Assembly: GCA_963756455.1 (NCBI GenBank) | Contig: CAVWNC010000003.1 | Coordinates: forward strand, 1,426,001-1,490,000 | Reading direction: 5' to 3' | DNA length: 64,000 nt | From: DASQPA01 sp963756455 | Lineage (GTDB): Bacteria > Acidobacteriota > Thermoanaerobaculia > Multivoradales > UBA5704 | Shown: one piece after another, positions 50,012 through 58,975 of the stretch | How positions within the stretch are numbered: position 1 is the stretch's first letter | Layout of the letters: each line of letters opens with the position of its first letter | The notes under the pieces: generated by a model | Database searches by the model: none | The model's input: only the letters and a program-made list of their open reading frames with translations | What the model was told of the DNA's origin: nothing | Translations under genes and position numbers: made by a program

Positions 50012-50911
50012 ATGCCGCAGCTCGAATGCGTTCCCAACGTCAGCGAGGGCCGGCGCCCGGAGGTCGTGGCCGAGCTCTTCGCCGCCGCCTCGTCGGTGCC
50101 CGGGGTACGGCTGCTCGACGCCTCCTCCGACCCCGATCACAACCGCTCGGTCTTGACCCTCGCCGGCGAGCCGGACGCCCTGCACGAGAGCCTGCTCGCC
50201 CTCTATGAGGTGGCGCTCCGGGAGGTCGACCTCCATCGCCACCAGGGGGTCCACCCGCGGGTGGGGGCGGTCGACGTCACCCCTTTCGTGCCGCTCGCCG
50301 GGACTCCCATGGCGGTCGCGGTGGCCGCGGCCGAACGGCTGGGGGCGGCGGTCGCGGAGCGCTTCGGTCTCGCGGTCTACCTGTACGAGCAGGCGGCGCG
50401 GGTGCCGGAAAGGCGGCGGCTGGCCGACATCCGAAGAGGCGGCTTCGAGGGCTTCGCGGCCCGCATGGACGATCCCGCCTGGGCTCCGGACTACGGTCCC
50501 ACCCGGGTCCACCCCACGGCCGGGGTGACGGTCATCGGCGCCCGCTTCTTCCTCATCGCCTTCAATGCCGTCCTCGCGACCGCGGACCTCGCCGTCGCCC
50601 GGACCATCGCCCGCCGGGTCCGCGAGTCGGGCGGAGGTCTCCCCGCCGTGCGCGCCATGGGGGTCTACCTCGCGAGCCGCGACCGCGCGCAGGTGAGCCT
50701 CAACCTGGTCGACTTCCGGCAGACCTCGCTCTGGACCGCCCTCGATCGGCTCCGGCGGGAGGCCGAGGCCCTGGGCACCCGGGTGCTCGAGACCGAGGTG
50801 ATCGGCCTGGTGCCGGAGGCGGCGATCTGGGGGGCGCTGCGGGAGGCCTTACAGTGTCCGGTGCTCGGGAGAGAACGGGTCCTGGAGGAGCGGCTGCGGG
50901 TCCCGGGTTGA
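50012..50911 (+). CDS. ftcD: Glutamate formiminotransferase
   Basis: 299 residues, only the transferase half, not fused to cyclodeaminase. N-terminal LECVPNVSEGR, then SDPDHNRSVLTLAG, and VDLHRHQGVHPRVGAVDVTPFVP with the catalytic His, are diagnostic. It transfers the formimino group from N-formimino-glutamate to tetrahydrofolate in histidine degradation. The ATG at 50012 is preferred to an upstream frame. Its 3' end overlaps convergent mpl by 63 bp. No other hut genes are nearby. Confidence 0.95.
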   Translation: MPQLECVPNVSEGRRPEVVAELFAAASSVPGVRLLDASSDPDHNRSVLTLAGEPDALHESLLALYEVALREVDLHRHQGVHPRVGAVDVTPFVPLAGTPMAVAVAAAERLGAAVAERFGLAVYLYEQAARVPERRRLADIRRGGFEGFAARMDDPAWAPDYGPTRVHPTAGVTVIGARFFLIAFNAVLATADLAVARTIARRVRESGGGLPAVRAMGVYLASRDRAQVSLNLVDFRQTSLWTALDRLRREAEALGTRVLETEVIGLVPEAAIWGALREALQCPVLGRERVLEERLRVPG

Positions 50912-52342
50912 GAAGCTTTTGAGCCCAGCCAGAACCTTGTGGGGCATGCCGTCGAAGGAGCCGGAGGACATCGTCGCGATCACATCGCCGTCCCTCGCCT
51001 CGTCTAAAGCCCGGGCGAGCACCTCGGCGGTATCGGCGCAGAGTGTGGCCTCGACCCCGGCCCGGGTGATCTCGGCGGCCAGGGCTCCGAAGTCGAGCCG
51101 CTCCTCGGCCTGGAGGCGGCCGAGGTGGAAGGTGGGGGCGAAGAGCACCCGATCGGCCTGGGCGAAGGCAGCGAGGTAGGGGTCGTGGAAGAGCGCCCGG
51201 CCGGCGGTCAGGCTGCGCGGCTCGAAGAGCACCACGAGGCGGCGACCGGGATAGCTCTGGCGGAGGGCTCCGAGGGTCTTGTCGACCGCCGTCGGGTGAT
51301 GGGCGAAGTCGTCGACGACCGTCACCCCGCGCGCGGTTCCCAATTCCTCCAGACGGCGCTTGACGCCATGGAAGCGGGCGAGGGCGTCGACGACCGCGGC
51401 GGCGGGGAGGCCGTCGCGTCGGGCCGCCGCCCAGACAGCGAGGGCGTTCGCCACGTTGTGCTCGCCGGCCATGGGGAGGTGGATCTCGATCTCTCCGTTC
51501 GTTCCGGCAGGGTCCGCCACCCGGAAGCGGCTGCCCTCGGGGCGGGCGTCGATGCCAGAAAGGCCGCCCAGGGGGTGGAGGTCGTTGCCGGGGTCCAGGC
51601 CATAGAAGAGCACCGGACAGCGGGCCCGCCGGGCGAGCTTCCGCACCTCGGGGGTGTCGCCGCAGGCCACCAGATAGCCCGCCGCGGGGAGCAGGTCGAG
51701 GAGCTGGGCATAGGCGGCGCGGAACGCCTCCGGGCTGGGATAGAGGTCGGCGTGGTCGTACTCGACGCTCGTCAGGAGGAGCGTCTCGGGCCGATAGTGG
51801 AGGAACTTGGGGCCGCGGTCGAAGTAGGCGGCGTTGTACTCGTCCCCCTCGACGACGAACCGCTCGCCGGTCCCGCCGTGGAAGCTCGCCGGCAGGTCGC
51901 GCGGCACGCCGCCGATGAGGTAGCCAGGGTCTTGAGCGCAGGCGCTCCACACCCAGGCGGCCATGGCGGAGGTCGTCGTCTTGCCGTGCGTCCCCGCCAC
52001 CACGAGAGGGCGGCGCTCGGCGAGGAAGAAGCGGGAGAGGGCCTCCGGCATGGAGACGATCGGCAGACCGCGGCGCTCCGCCTCCAGGGCCTCCGGGTTG
52101 TCGCGGCGGATGGCGTTGCCGAGGACGACGAGGTCCGGCGCGGGCGTCAGGTGAGCGGGGTCGTAGCCGACGAGCGGCCGGATCCCGGCCCGTTCGAGGA
52201 GGGTGCTCATCGGGGGGTAGAGAGGTCCATCCGTCCCCCGTACCCTGTGGCCCTGCTCTTGCAGCAGGCAGGCGAGCGGAGCCATCCCCGTCCCGCCGAC
52301 GGCCATGAAGTAGATGTCCAGTGTCGATTCCGGCTTGGTCAT
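50849..52342 (-). CDS. mpl: UDP-N-acetylmuramate:tripeptide ligase (murein peptide recycling)
   Basis: 497 residues from the ATG at 52342; an in-frame ATG at 52363 lies too close to the promoter. The Mur ligase ATP loop GTHGKTTTSAM (about 118), the EGDEYNAAYFDRGPKFLHY block specific to Mpl, and the Mur C-domain DDFAHHPTAVDKTL are present. Mpl rejoins the recycled tripeptide L-Ala-gamma-D-Glu-meso-DAP to UDP-MurNAc, so the cell wall contains meso-DAP. Divergent from the DUF1573 gene with a short shared promoter region. Confidence 0.95.
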   Translation of the reverse strand: MTKPESTLDIYFMAVGGTGMAPLACLLQEQGHRVRGTDGPLYPPMSTLLERAGIRPLVGYDPAHLTPAPDLVVLGNAIRRDNPEALEAERRGLPIVSMPEALSRFFLAERRPLVVAGTHGKTTTSAMAAWVWSACAQDPGYLIGGVPRDLPASFHGGTGERFVVEGDEYNAAYFDRGPKFLHYRPETLLLTSVEYDHADLYPSPEAFRAAYAQLLDLLPAAGYLVACGDTPEVRKLARRARCPVLFYGLDPGNDLHPLGGLSGIDARPEGSRFRVADPAGTNGEIEIHLPMAGEHNVANALAVWAAARRDGLPAAAVVDALARFHGVKRRLEELGTARGVTVVDDFAHHPTAVDKTLGALRQSYPGRRLVVLFEPRSLTAGRALFHDPYLAAFAQADRVLFAPTFHLGRLQAEERLDFGALAAEITRAGVEATLCADTAEVLARALDEARDGDVIATMSSGSFDGMPHKVLAGLKSFSTRDPQPLLQDPFSPEHRTL

Positions 52343-52353
52343 CAGGCGCGCAG

Positions 52354-52362
52354 AGTGTAGCA
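52354..52362 (-). promoter_or_regulatory. Extended -10 element before mpl
   Basis: On the minus strand TGCTACACT, ending 11 nt before the ATG at 52342. Same TGCTAnnnT form as at ftcD and hslV; leader would be only a few bases. Confidence 0.5.
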
Positions 52363-52407
52363 TTACCTTGCATTTACCCCGCTGTCCGGTCAAAGGAGTT
52401 CGCCGCA

Positions 52408-53466
52408 ATGAAACGCCAAATCACGACTGCCATTTTGACACTTTGTGCCCTGCTGACCTTGGTTACCGCCCTGTTCGCTGAGGGCGCCGTGGCCGGGAAG
52501 CCGGACGCGACCGGGAAGCCCGCGGCCAGCAAGCCGAAGGCGGTCGCCGTCGAGCCGGTGGCGGACGTCGGCACGGTTGCCAAAGGCGACAACGTCAACC
52601 ACGACTTCATCATCCAGAACGATGGCGCGGCGCCGCTCGAGATCGACAAGGTCCAGCCCGCCTGCGGCTGCACCGTCGCGAGCTTCGACAAGTCGATCGC
52701 TCCGGGGAAGACCGGCGTCGTGCATCTGGTGGTCGACACCTCGACCTTCAACGGCCCCATCGCCAAGGGCGTGACGGTCTATACCAACGACTCCGACACC
52801 CCGCAGATCCAGCTGACGATCAAGGCGAAGGTCGAGCCCTACATTTCGGTCAAGCCGGGATATGCCCGCTACATCGTCGTCCAGGGCGAGCCGATGGACG
52901 GTACCATCGCCCAGCTCCTCTGGTCGTCGGACGGCACCCCGTTCGACGTGATCTCCGCCGAGTCGCAGATCCCCGCCCTCAAGGTCTCCTTCCGTGAGGC
53001 GACCGAGAAGGAGCGGCTGCCGGACATCAAGGGCAAGCAGTGGCGGGTGGAGATGCTGCTCTCGAACAACGCGCCGGTGGGCCCGCTCACCAACTACGTG
53101 ACCGTCCACACCAACCACCCGAAGCAGAAGATCGTCCAGATCCCCGTCTCCGGCTTCGTGCGCCCGGTCCTCGCGGTGACGCCGCCGGTCGCCGACTTCG
53201 GCCAGATCGAGCTCAAGGAGCCGCTCAAAAAGGCGCTCGTCGTGCGCAACTTCGCCACCGAGTCGATCAACGTCACGAAGATCGAGAACAACGTCAAGGG
53301 GATCGACGCCAAGCTCGAGTCGGTGCAGGCCGGCCGCGAGTACCAGGTCCGCATCACCCTCAACCCGGAGCTCGGCAAGGGGCCGTTCAGCGGCAAGATC
53401 ACGGTCCACACGGACAGCCCGAAGACCCCGGTGATCGAGGTCGAGATCAAGGGCGTCGTCCTCTAG
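52408..53466 (+). CDS. Secreted DUF1573-domain protein
   Basis: 352 residues with a signal peptide (ILTLCALLTLVTALFAEGA). Residues about 45-140 are a DUF1573/Ig-like domain with the hallmark KVQPACGCTVASFDKSIAPG and VYTNDSDTPQIQLTIKAKV. Two further Ig-like repeats (about 150-250 and 260-352) follow, each ending in a TVHTN/TDxPKxxxIxxxVSG strand. Such proteins are periplasmic or cell-surface beta proteins of unknown role, common in Bacteroidetes and Acidobacteria. AAAGGAG lies 9 nt before the ATG. Confidence 0.88.
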   Translation: MKRQITTAILTLCALLTLVTALFAEGAVAGKPDATGKPAASKPKAVAVEPVADVGTVAKGDNVNHDFIIQNDGAAPLEIDKVQPACGCTVASFDKSIAPGKTGVVHLVVDTSTFNGPIAKGVTVYTNDSDTPQIQLTIKAKVEPYISVKPGYARYIVVQGEPMDGTIAQLLWSSDGTPFDVISAESQIPALKVSFREATEKERLPDIKGKQWRVEMLLSNNAPVGPLTNYVTVHTNHPKQKIVQIPVSGFVRPVLAVTPPVADFGQIELKEPLKKALVVRNFATESINVTKIENNVKGIDAKLESVQAGREYQVRITLNPELGKGPFSGKITVHTDSPKTPVIEVEIKGVVL

Positions 53467-53495
53467 GAAAGAAGCACGGAGAAGCTCAAGGGCCC

Positions 53496-53517
53496 GGGGG
53501 CACCGCGTGGTGCCCCC
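53496..53517. terminator. Hairpin after the DUF1573 gene
   Basis: GGGGGCACC-GCGT-GGTGCCCCC, a perfect 9-bp stem 29 bp after the stop. No U-tract in either direction, so terminator activity is less certain; it sits between two convergent genes. Confidence 0.55.
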
Positions 53518-53589
53518 CGCCGTGAAGCGAGCGCCTTCTTGCTGGCGACGACCCCCCCAGTTCGGCGGTGATCGCCCGGAGGCGCGGCC

Positions 53590-54072
53590 TCATTCCTCCT
53601 TCCACGCTCCCAGCAGGCGCCGCACGAGAATCAGCTGTCCCAGGTGGTAGGCATTGTGGTCGGCGGCGAGGAGCGTCTCCCTCAAGAGGGTCTGGCCGTC
53701 GCCCCAGGGAAACGCGGCGTGGAGATCGTTTTTGGGGTCGGTGACCAGATCCTGCAGCGCCTGGTTGTCGCGGCTAAAGGCGGCGAGGCTCTCGTCCCAG
53801 GATTTCTTCCCGGGCGGCGCCGGGTCGTTTGGCCAGTAGCCCTCGGGCCACTTCGGCGAGACATGCTGGGGATCGCGGCTGAACTCCAGGATGTCCCACT
53901 GGGCGATGCGGAGATGCTCCAGGAGCTGCCAGGCGGAGTGCGGCGCCCCGGGAGGGCGGGCGCCGCGATGCTCGGGAGCGAGGTCGGCGACGGTGGCGTC
54001 GAAGCCGGCATGGGCCTGGCCGCCTTTCAAGAGGGCTACGAGTTGGTCGCGGAGAGGCTTGTCGTTGCTCAT
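53590..54072 (-). CDS. DinB-family (YfiT-like) metal-binding protein
   Basis: 160 residues. A four-helix DinB fold with the metal His positions: HSAWQLLEHLRIAQWDILEF (first His) and a C-terminal ADHNAYHLGQLILVRR (two further His). Members include mycothiol- or bacillithiol-dependent transferases and stress proteins; the substrate is unclear. It starts 76 bp from trmFO on the opposite strand. Confidence 0.9.
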   Translation of the reverse strand: MSNDKPLRDQLVALLKGGQAHAGFDATVADLAPEHRGARPPGAPHSAWQLLEHLRIAQWDILEFSRDPQHVSPKWPEGYWPNDPAPPGKKSWDESLAAFSRDNQALQDLVTDPKNDLHAAFPWGDGQTLLRETLLAADHNAYHLGQLILVRRLLGAWKEE

Positions 54073-54147
54073 GAGGCGATTCTATCCGGCCTTCCTCCCC
54101 GCCGTCTCGGCCGTCTTCTCCGGCCCCGTATGATAAGAAGGACTCGA

Positions 54148-55491
54148 ATGAGTAATCCCCTGGACGTCGTCCACGTCATCGGTGCCGGCCTCGCCGGCTC
54201 GGAGTGCGCCTGGCAGCTCGCCCGGCGGGGCGTGCCGGTCGTGCTGCACGAGATGCGTCCGGTACGCGGCACGCCGGCCCACAAGACCGACGCTTTCGCC
54301 GAGCTGGTGTGCAGCAACTCGCTCCGGAGCGACGATCCCCATCATGCCGCGGGGCTCCTGAAGCGCGAGATGGAGGAGCTCGATTCGCTCATCATCGCCA
54401 TGGCTCGGAAGGCCTCGGTGCCGGCCGGCAGCGCTCTCGCTCTCGATCGCGACCGCTTCGCCGCCCTCGTCACCGAGACCCTTTCCGCCCACCCGCGGAT
54501 CGAGGTGCGCCGCGAGGAGGTGAAGGCGCTCCCAGAGGCCGTAGAGGTGGTGATCGCGACCGGTCCGCTCACCTCGGAAGCCATGGCCGCCACCCTGGCC
54601 GGGCTCCTCGGCGGCGAGTATCTCTACTTCTATGATGCCATCGCCCCCATCGTCGAGGCCGAGAGCCTCGACATGGCGAAGCTCTTCTGGCAGTCGCGCT
54701 ACGGCAAGGGCGAGGGGGACGACTACCTGAACGCCCCCATGGACAGAGAGGAGTACGCGCGCTTTTATGAGGCTCTCGTCGCCGCCGAGGTCGTCGTGCC
54801 GCACGAGTTCGAGAAGGCGATCTTCTTCGAGGGCTGTCTGCCGATCGAGGAGATCGCCCGGCGCGGCGTCGACACCCTGCGTTTCGGGCCGATGAAGCCG
54901 GTGGGCCTCTCCACCCCCGACGGCCGGCGGCCGTGGGCGGTCGTCCAGCTCCGCCAGGAGAACCTGGCGAAGAGCCAGCTCAACCTCGTGGGCTTCCAGT
55001 CGCGGATGAAGTGGGGCGAGCAGGAGCGGGTGTTCAAGCTCATCCCCGGGCTCGAAAACGCCCGCTTCGAGCGCTTCGGGCAGATCCACCGGAACACCTT
55101 CGTCAATTCCCCCATCCATTTGGATCAGCACTACCGGGTGAAAACGACGCCGCGGGTCCGCCTCGCCGGCCAGATCACCGGCGTCGAGGGGTACCTCGAA
55201 TCGGCGGCGACCGGCCTCGCCATCGGCATCTATATCGCCCTTGCCAGGCAGGGGAAGCCGGAGCCCGAGCCCTTCCCCTCGACGACCGCCCTGGGCGCTC
55301 TCGCCCGGCACATCACCGAGGCGGACCCCCGGCACTTCCAGCCCGCCAACATCAACTACGGCCTTTTCGGCGAGCTTCCCGGCAGGCTCAAGAAGGGCGA
55401 CCGCCGCGCCGCCTACGTCTCCCGCGCCCAAGCCGACCTCGCCACCTGGATGGAGCGGGTGCTCAAGCGCGAGCTGGAGCCGGTGTCCTGA
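54148..55491 (+). CDS. trmFO: Folate-dependent tRNA m5U54 methyltransferase
   Basis: 447 residues. FAD Rossmann motif VIGAGLAGSECAW, the HKTDAFAELVCSNSLRSD block with the first catalytic-type Cys, FEGCLPIEEIARRGVDTLRFGPMKPVGL with the second Cys, and the GIEG-like block GQITGVEGYLESAATGL are all present. It uses methylene-THF and FADH2 to make ribothymidine at tRNA position 54. The ATG at 54148 is supported by AGAAGGA 5 nt upstream; an ATG at 54130 is less likely. The stop overlaps the xerC start. Confidence 0.96.
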   Translation: MSNPLDVVHVIGAGLAGSECAWQLARRGVPVVLHEMRPVRGTPAHKTDAFAELVCSNSLRSDDPHHAAGLLKREMEELDSLIIAMARKASVPAGSALALDRDRFAALVTETLSAHPRIEVRREEVKALPEAVEVVIATGPLTSEAMAATLAGLLGGEYLYFYDAIAPIVEAESLDMAKLFWQSRYGKGEGDDYLNAPMDREEYARFYEALVAAEVVVPHEFEKAIFFEGCLPIEEIARRGVDTLRFGPMKPVGLSTPDGRRPWAVVQLRQENLAKSQLNLVGFQSRMKWGEQERVFKLIPGLENARFERFGQIHRNTFVNSPIHLDQHYRVKTTPRVRLAGQITGVEGYLESAATGLAIGIYIALARQGKPEPEPFPSTTALGALARHITEADPRHFQPANINYGLFGELPGRLKKGDRRAAYVSRAQADLATWMERVLKRELEPVS

Positions 55492-56450
55492 CCCTCCGCC
55501 GCCTCATCCACCGCTACCTCGAGCACCTGCGCGAGGAGAGGAACGCCTCGGACAACACGATCCGGGCGTACGAGGGGGATCTGCTGCGCTTCCACGACTT
55601 TTTGAGCCGGGAGAGGGTGGAGCGATCTCAGGATACCGAAGAGATCGATCCGCAGGCGGTCGATGCCCAGGTCGTCCGCTCCTATCTCGCCCAGATGACC
55701 CGGGAGAAGCTGGAGAAGAGCAGCCAGGGACGGGCGCTCTCGGCGATCCGCAGCCTCTTCCGCTTCGCCTGTCGCGAGGGGATTCTGGCGGCCAACCCGG
55801 CGCAATCGGTGCGGACGCCGAAGCGGCCGCAGACCCTCCCCCGCCACCTGCGGCCGGGGGAGATCGAGACTCTCCTGGAGGCGCCCTCGGATGTCGAGCC
55901 GCTCGGCCGGCGCGACCGGGCGATGCTCGAGCTGCTCTACGCGACCGGCCTCCGGGTCTCGGAGCTCGTGGGGCTCGACTGGGGGGCGATCGACCTCTCC
56001 GGCCGGGTGCTGCGGGTGATGGGCAAGGGGAGCAAGGAGCGGATGGTCCCCTTCGGCCGACCGGCGCTCGCGGCGCTCCGCGCCTGGCTGGAGGTGTGGG
56101 AGGGGGTCCGGGGGCCGGACGGCGACCCGGAGACCGAGCCGGTCTTCCTGAACAGCCGCGGCGGCCGCTTGACCGACCGCTCCGTGCGCCGGGTCCTCGA
56201 CCGCTACGTGGAGACGGCGGCGCTCGCGGCGGGGGTCCATCCGCATACGCTCCGCCATACCTTCGCCACCCATCTCCTGGAGAACGGCGCCGACCTCCGC
56301 GCCATCCAGGAGCTCCTCGGCCACAGCTCGATCTCGACCACCCAGAAGTACACCCATCTGGAGGTCCAGCACCTCCTGGACGTCTATCGCGGCGCCCACC
56401 CCCGGGCGCGGGGCGCCCGGCCCGCTGACTCCAGAGACGGCAAGGGATGA
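55488..56450 (+). CDS. xerC: Tyrosine recombinase XerC
   Basis: 320 residues. N-terminal SAM-like core-binding domain (RYLEHLREERNASDNTIRAYEGDL) and catalytic domain with Arg (GLRVSELVGL), Lys (GKGSKERMVPFG), His-x-x-Arg (HTLRHTFATHLLENG), the second His (LGHSSISTTQ) and nucleophile Tyr (QKYTHLE). It resolves chromosome dimers with a partner recombinase. No ATG/GTG/TTG precedes the conserved start; the best candidate is a CTG at 55488 overlapping the trmFO stop (CTGA). The trmFO-xerC-hslVU order is common in several bacterial groups. Confidence 0.94.
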   Translation: MTLRRLIHRYLEHLREERNASDNTIRAYEGDLLRFHDFLSRERVERSQDTEEIDPQAVDAQVVRSYLAQMTREKLEKSSQGRALSAIRSLFRFACREGILAANPAQSVRTPKRPQTLPRHLRPGEIETLLEAPSDVEPLGRRDRAMLELLYATGLRVSELVGLDWGAIDLSGRVLRVMGKGSKERMVPFGRPALAALRAWLEVWEGVRGPDGDPETEPVFLNSRGGRLTDRSVRRVLDRYVETAALAAGVHPHTLRHTFATHLLENGADLRAIQELLGHSSISTTQKYTHLEVQHLLDVYRGAHPRARGARPADSRDGKG

Positions 56451-56998
56451 TCGGCGAGCCCGACATGCCCCCAATGCCGCCGGAGGGGGTGCGCTTCCTC
56501 TGCACCCCGGGCGGCGCGATCGCTAAGGGTAGGCGCCATCTGCGCCTGCTGCTCTTCGGGCTCGCCCTGATCCTCCTCGCGGCCGGCGGCTTCGCCTGGG
56601 CGACCGGCCGGCACTGGCCCGCCTTCCTCGCCTGGGTTCTCGCCCTCGTGCCGTGGACGGCCTGGCGGATGAGCGGCGACCTGGAGCCCCTCTGGCTCGA
56701 TGTATTCGGGGGCACTCTCCTCGTCCAGATGCGCCGCCGGCACGAGCGCCTGCCCATCGAGGGGGCCGCCGCCCGGCTCCTCACTCCGGAGGAGAGCGCT
56801 CACGTCGAGGGTCTCGCGACGGCCGGCGGAATGGTCGCCGGGAGCGGCGGGTTCGATTCGCGCCTGCTGGGCGAATTCGACCTTTACGCGAGCGACCTCG
56901 CCCACGCCGTTCTCCTCGATCTCGGCGAGAGCCGGCTGGTCGTCACTCCCGACGATCCGGCGGCCTTCCTCGCCGCGCTTTTGAGGCCCCGCGTCTGA
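56447..56998 (+). CDS. Small membrane protein with PH-like domain
   Basis: 183 residues starting ATGA over the xerC stop. Two hydrophobic helices (LLLFGLALILLAAGGFAWAT, PAFLAWVLALVPWTAWRM) are followed by a soluble beta-rich part ending SDLAHAVLLDLGESRLVVTPDDPAAFLAAL, the pattern of bacterial PH-domain proteins (YdbT-like or PH_10-like). Function unknown. Its N-terminus reads MIGEPDMPPMPPEG, an in-frame imperfect 9-bp repeat. Confidence 0.68.
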   Translation: MIGEPDMPPMPPEGVRFLCTPGGAIAKGRRHLRLLLFGLALILLAAGGFAWATGRHWPAFLAWVLALVPWTAWRMSGDLEPLWLDVFGGTLLVQMRRRHERLPIEGAAARLLTPEESAHVEGLATAGGMVAGSGGFDSRLLGEFDLYASDLAHAVLLDLGESRLVVTPDDPAAFLAALLRPRV

Positions 56999-57010
56999 GG
57001 GCTCCCGCCC

Positions 57011-57019
57011 TGCTACAAT
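57011..57019 (+). promoter_or_regulatory. Extended -10 element before hslV
   Basis: TGCTACAAT, ending 9 bp before the ATG at 57029, in the 30-bp spacer after the PH-like gene. It would drive hslVU separately from the trmFO-xerC transcript with almost no leader. No clear -35. Confidence 0.55.
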
Positions 57020-57028
57020 CCCGTCCCC

Positions 57029-57571
57029 ATGGATACGTTCTCTTCGACCACCGTCCTCCTCGTTCGTCGCGACGGCAAGGTCTGTATGGGCTGCGACGGC
57101 CAGGTGACGATGAACAACAGCACCATCGTCAAGTCCTCCGCCCGAAAGATCCGGCGCGCCGGCAAGGGCAAGGTGCTCGTCGGCTTTGCCGGCGGCACCG
57201 CCGACGCCATCGCCCTCTATACCCGTCTCGAAGCCAAGCTGGAGGAGTTCGGCGGCAACCTGGAGCGCGCCGTCGTCGAGCTCGCCAAGGACTGGCGCTC
57301 GGATCGCGCTCTGCGCCAGCTCCAGGCTGTTATGATCGCCACCGATCAGGAGAAGAGCTTCTTCGTCTCCGGAGCCGGCGAGCTGTTGCAGCCCGACGAC
57401 GATGACGGCATGTTCGCCGTCGGCTCGGGCGCCAACTTCGCGCTCTCCGCCGCCCGGGCGCTCCGGCGCTTCACCGATCTTCCAGCCGTCGACATCGTGC
57501 GCTCGGCGATGAAGATCGCCGCCGAGATCTGCGTCTTCACCAACGACCATCTCATCATCGAGGAACTCTAG
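57029..57571 (+). CDS. hslV: HslV peptidase of the HslUV (ClpYQ) protease
   Basis: 180 residues. The mature N-terminal Thr nucleophile corresponds to T7 in MDTFSSTTVLLVRRDG, so a six-residue propeptide is predicted, longer than the one residue of E. coli. GFAGGTADAIALYTRLEAKLEEFGGNLERAVVELAKDWRSD and the final CVFTNDHLIIEEL are diagnostic. Proteasome-like ATP-dependent protein degradation with HslU, which follows by 6 bp. Confidence 0.97.
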   Translation: MDTFSSTTVLLVRRDGKVCMGCDGQVTMNNSTIVKSSARKIRRAGKGKVLVGFAGGTADAIALYTRLEAKLEEFGGNLERAVVELAKDWRSDRALRQLQAVMIATDQEKSFFVSGAGELLQPDDDDGMFAVGSGANFALSAARALRRFTDLPAVDIVRSAMKIAAEICVFTNDHLIIEEL

Positions 57572-57577
57572 AGAGCC

Positions 57578-58975
57578 ATGGCCACACCCGCTTCCGGTCT
57601 CCCCGCAGCCGACCTCCTGGCCGGGCTGGCGCTCGAGAACATGACGCCGCGGCAGATCGTCGCCGAGCTCGACAAATACGTCGTCGGGCAGCAGGAGGCC
57701 AAGCGCGCGGTGGCCATCGCCCTGCGCAACCGCTGGCGGCGCCAGCAGCTCCCGCCTGAGCTGGGCGACGAGATCGCCCCCAAGAACATCCTTATGATCG
57801 GCCCCACCGGGGTCGGCAAGACCGAGATCGCCCGCCGGCTGGCCCGCCTCGCCAAGGCGCCCTTCTTGAAAATCGAGGCGAGCAAGTTCACCGAGGTGGG
57901 CTATGTCGGGCGCGACGTCGAGTCGATGATCCGCGACCTGATCGAGATCGCCGTCGGCATGGTCAAGGAGGAGAAGCGCGAGGCGGTCAAGGAAGCCGCC
58001 GCGGCGCGGGCCGAAGACCGGCTGCTCCAGCTCCTCGTGCCGCCGCGCCCGATCAGCAGCTACCTGCGCCAGGAGCAGGACGAGGAAGAGGACGACCTGG
58101 CCGCCACGCGCGAGAAGTTTCGCGACAAGCTGCGCTCGGGCGCGCTCGACGCGCGGAGCGTCGAGATCGAGGTCGACGAGGCGAGCTACCCGTCGCTCGA
58201 AATGTTCGGGCCGCAGGGGGTCGAAGAGGTCGGCATCAACATCAAGGACATGTTGCCGGGTCTCTTCGGCCGGAAGAAAAAGCAGCAGGTGAAGGTCTCC
58301 GAAGCGCGGGACATCTTAGTCCAGCAGGAGGCCGAGAAGCTCATCGACCGCGCCGCGGTGGCGAGAGAAGCGCGCTACCGGGTCGAGCAGGGCGGCATGA
58401 TCTTCCTGGACGAGATCGACAAGATCGCGGGGCGGGAAGGGAGCCGGGGGCCGGACGTGTCGAGAGAAGGGGTGCAGCGCGACCTCCTTCCGATCGTCGA
58501 GGGCACCACCGTGTCGACCAAGTACGGGATGGTGAAGACCGATCATATCCTTTTCATCGCGGCCGGCGCCTTCCATGTCAGCAAGCCCTCGGACCTGATC
58601 CCCGAGATGCAGGGCCGCTTCCCCATCCGGGTGACCCTGGCCGATCTGTCGGGAGAGGATTTCGTGCGCATCCTGACCGAGCCCGAGACCGCTTTGACCA
58701 AGCAGTACTCGGCGCTCCTCTCGACCGAGGGCGTGACGCTCGAATTCACCGCCGATTCGGTGGCCGAGATCGCCCGTCTCGCCGTCGAGGTCAACCAGAC
58801 GACCGAGAACATCGGCGCCCGGCGCCTCTCGACCCTCATGGAGCGCCTGCTCGACGAGGTCTCCTTCGACGCCCCCGAGATGGCGGGCGCCGCCGTCAAG
58901 GTCGACGCCGAGTACGTCAAAAAGGCACTCGCCGGAATCGTCCAGGATCAGGATCTCTCGCGCTATGTGCTCTGA
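57578..58975 (+). CDS. hslU: HslU ATPase of the HslUV protease
   Basis: 465 residues, normal length. Walker A GPTGVGKTE (about 71-79), the pore motif GYVGRD, Walker B (MIFLDEIDKIAG) and the C-terminal peptide (DLSRYVL) that docks into HslV are present. The intermediate domain (about 120-240) is long and charged, as usual. It unfolds substrates and feeds HslV. Confidence 0.97.
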   Translation: MATPASGLPAADLLAGLALENMTPRQIVAELDKYVVGQQEAKRAVAIALRNRWRRQQLPPELGDEIAPKNILMIGPTGVGKTEIARRLARLAKAPFLKIEASKFTEVGYVGRDVESMIRDLIEIAVGMVKEEKREAVKEAAAARAEDRLLQLLVPPRPISSYLRQEQDEEEDDLAATREKFRDKLRSGALDARSVEIEVDEASYPSLEMFGPQGVEEVGINIKDMLPGLFGRKKKQQVKVSEARDILVQQEAEKLIDRAAVAREARYRVEQGGMIFLDEIDKIAGREGSRGPDVSREGVQRDLLPIVEGTTVSTKYGMVKTDHILFIAAGAFHVSKPSDLIPEMQGRFPIRVTLADLSGEDFVRILTEPETALTKQYSALLSTEGVTLEFTADSVAEIARLAVEVNQTTENIGARRLSTLMERLLDEVSFDAPEMAGAAVKVDAEYVKKALAGIVQDQDLSRYVL

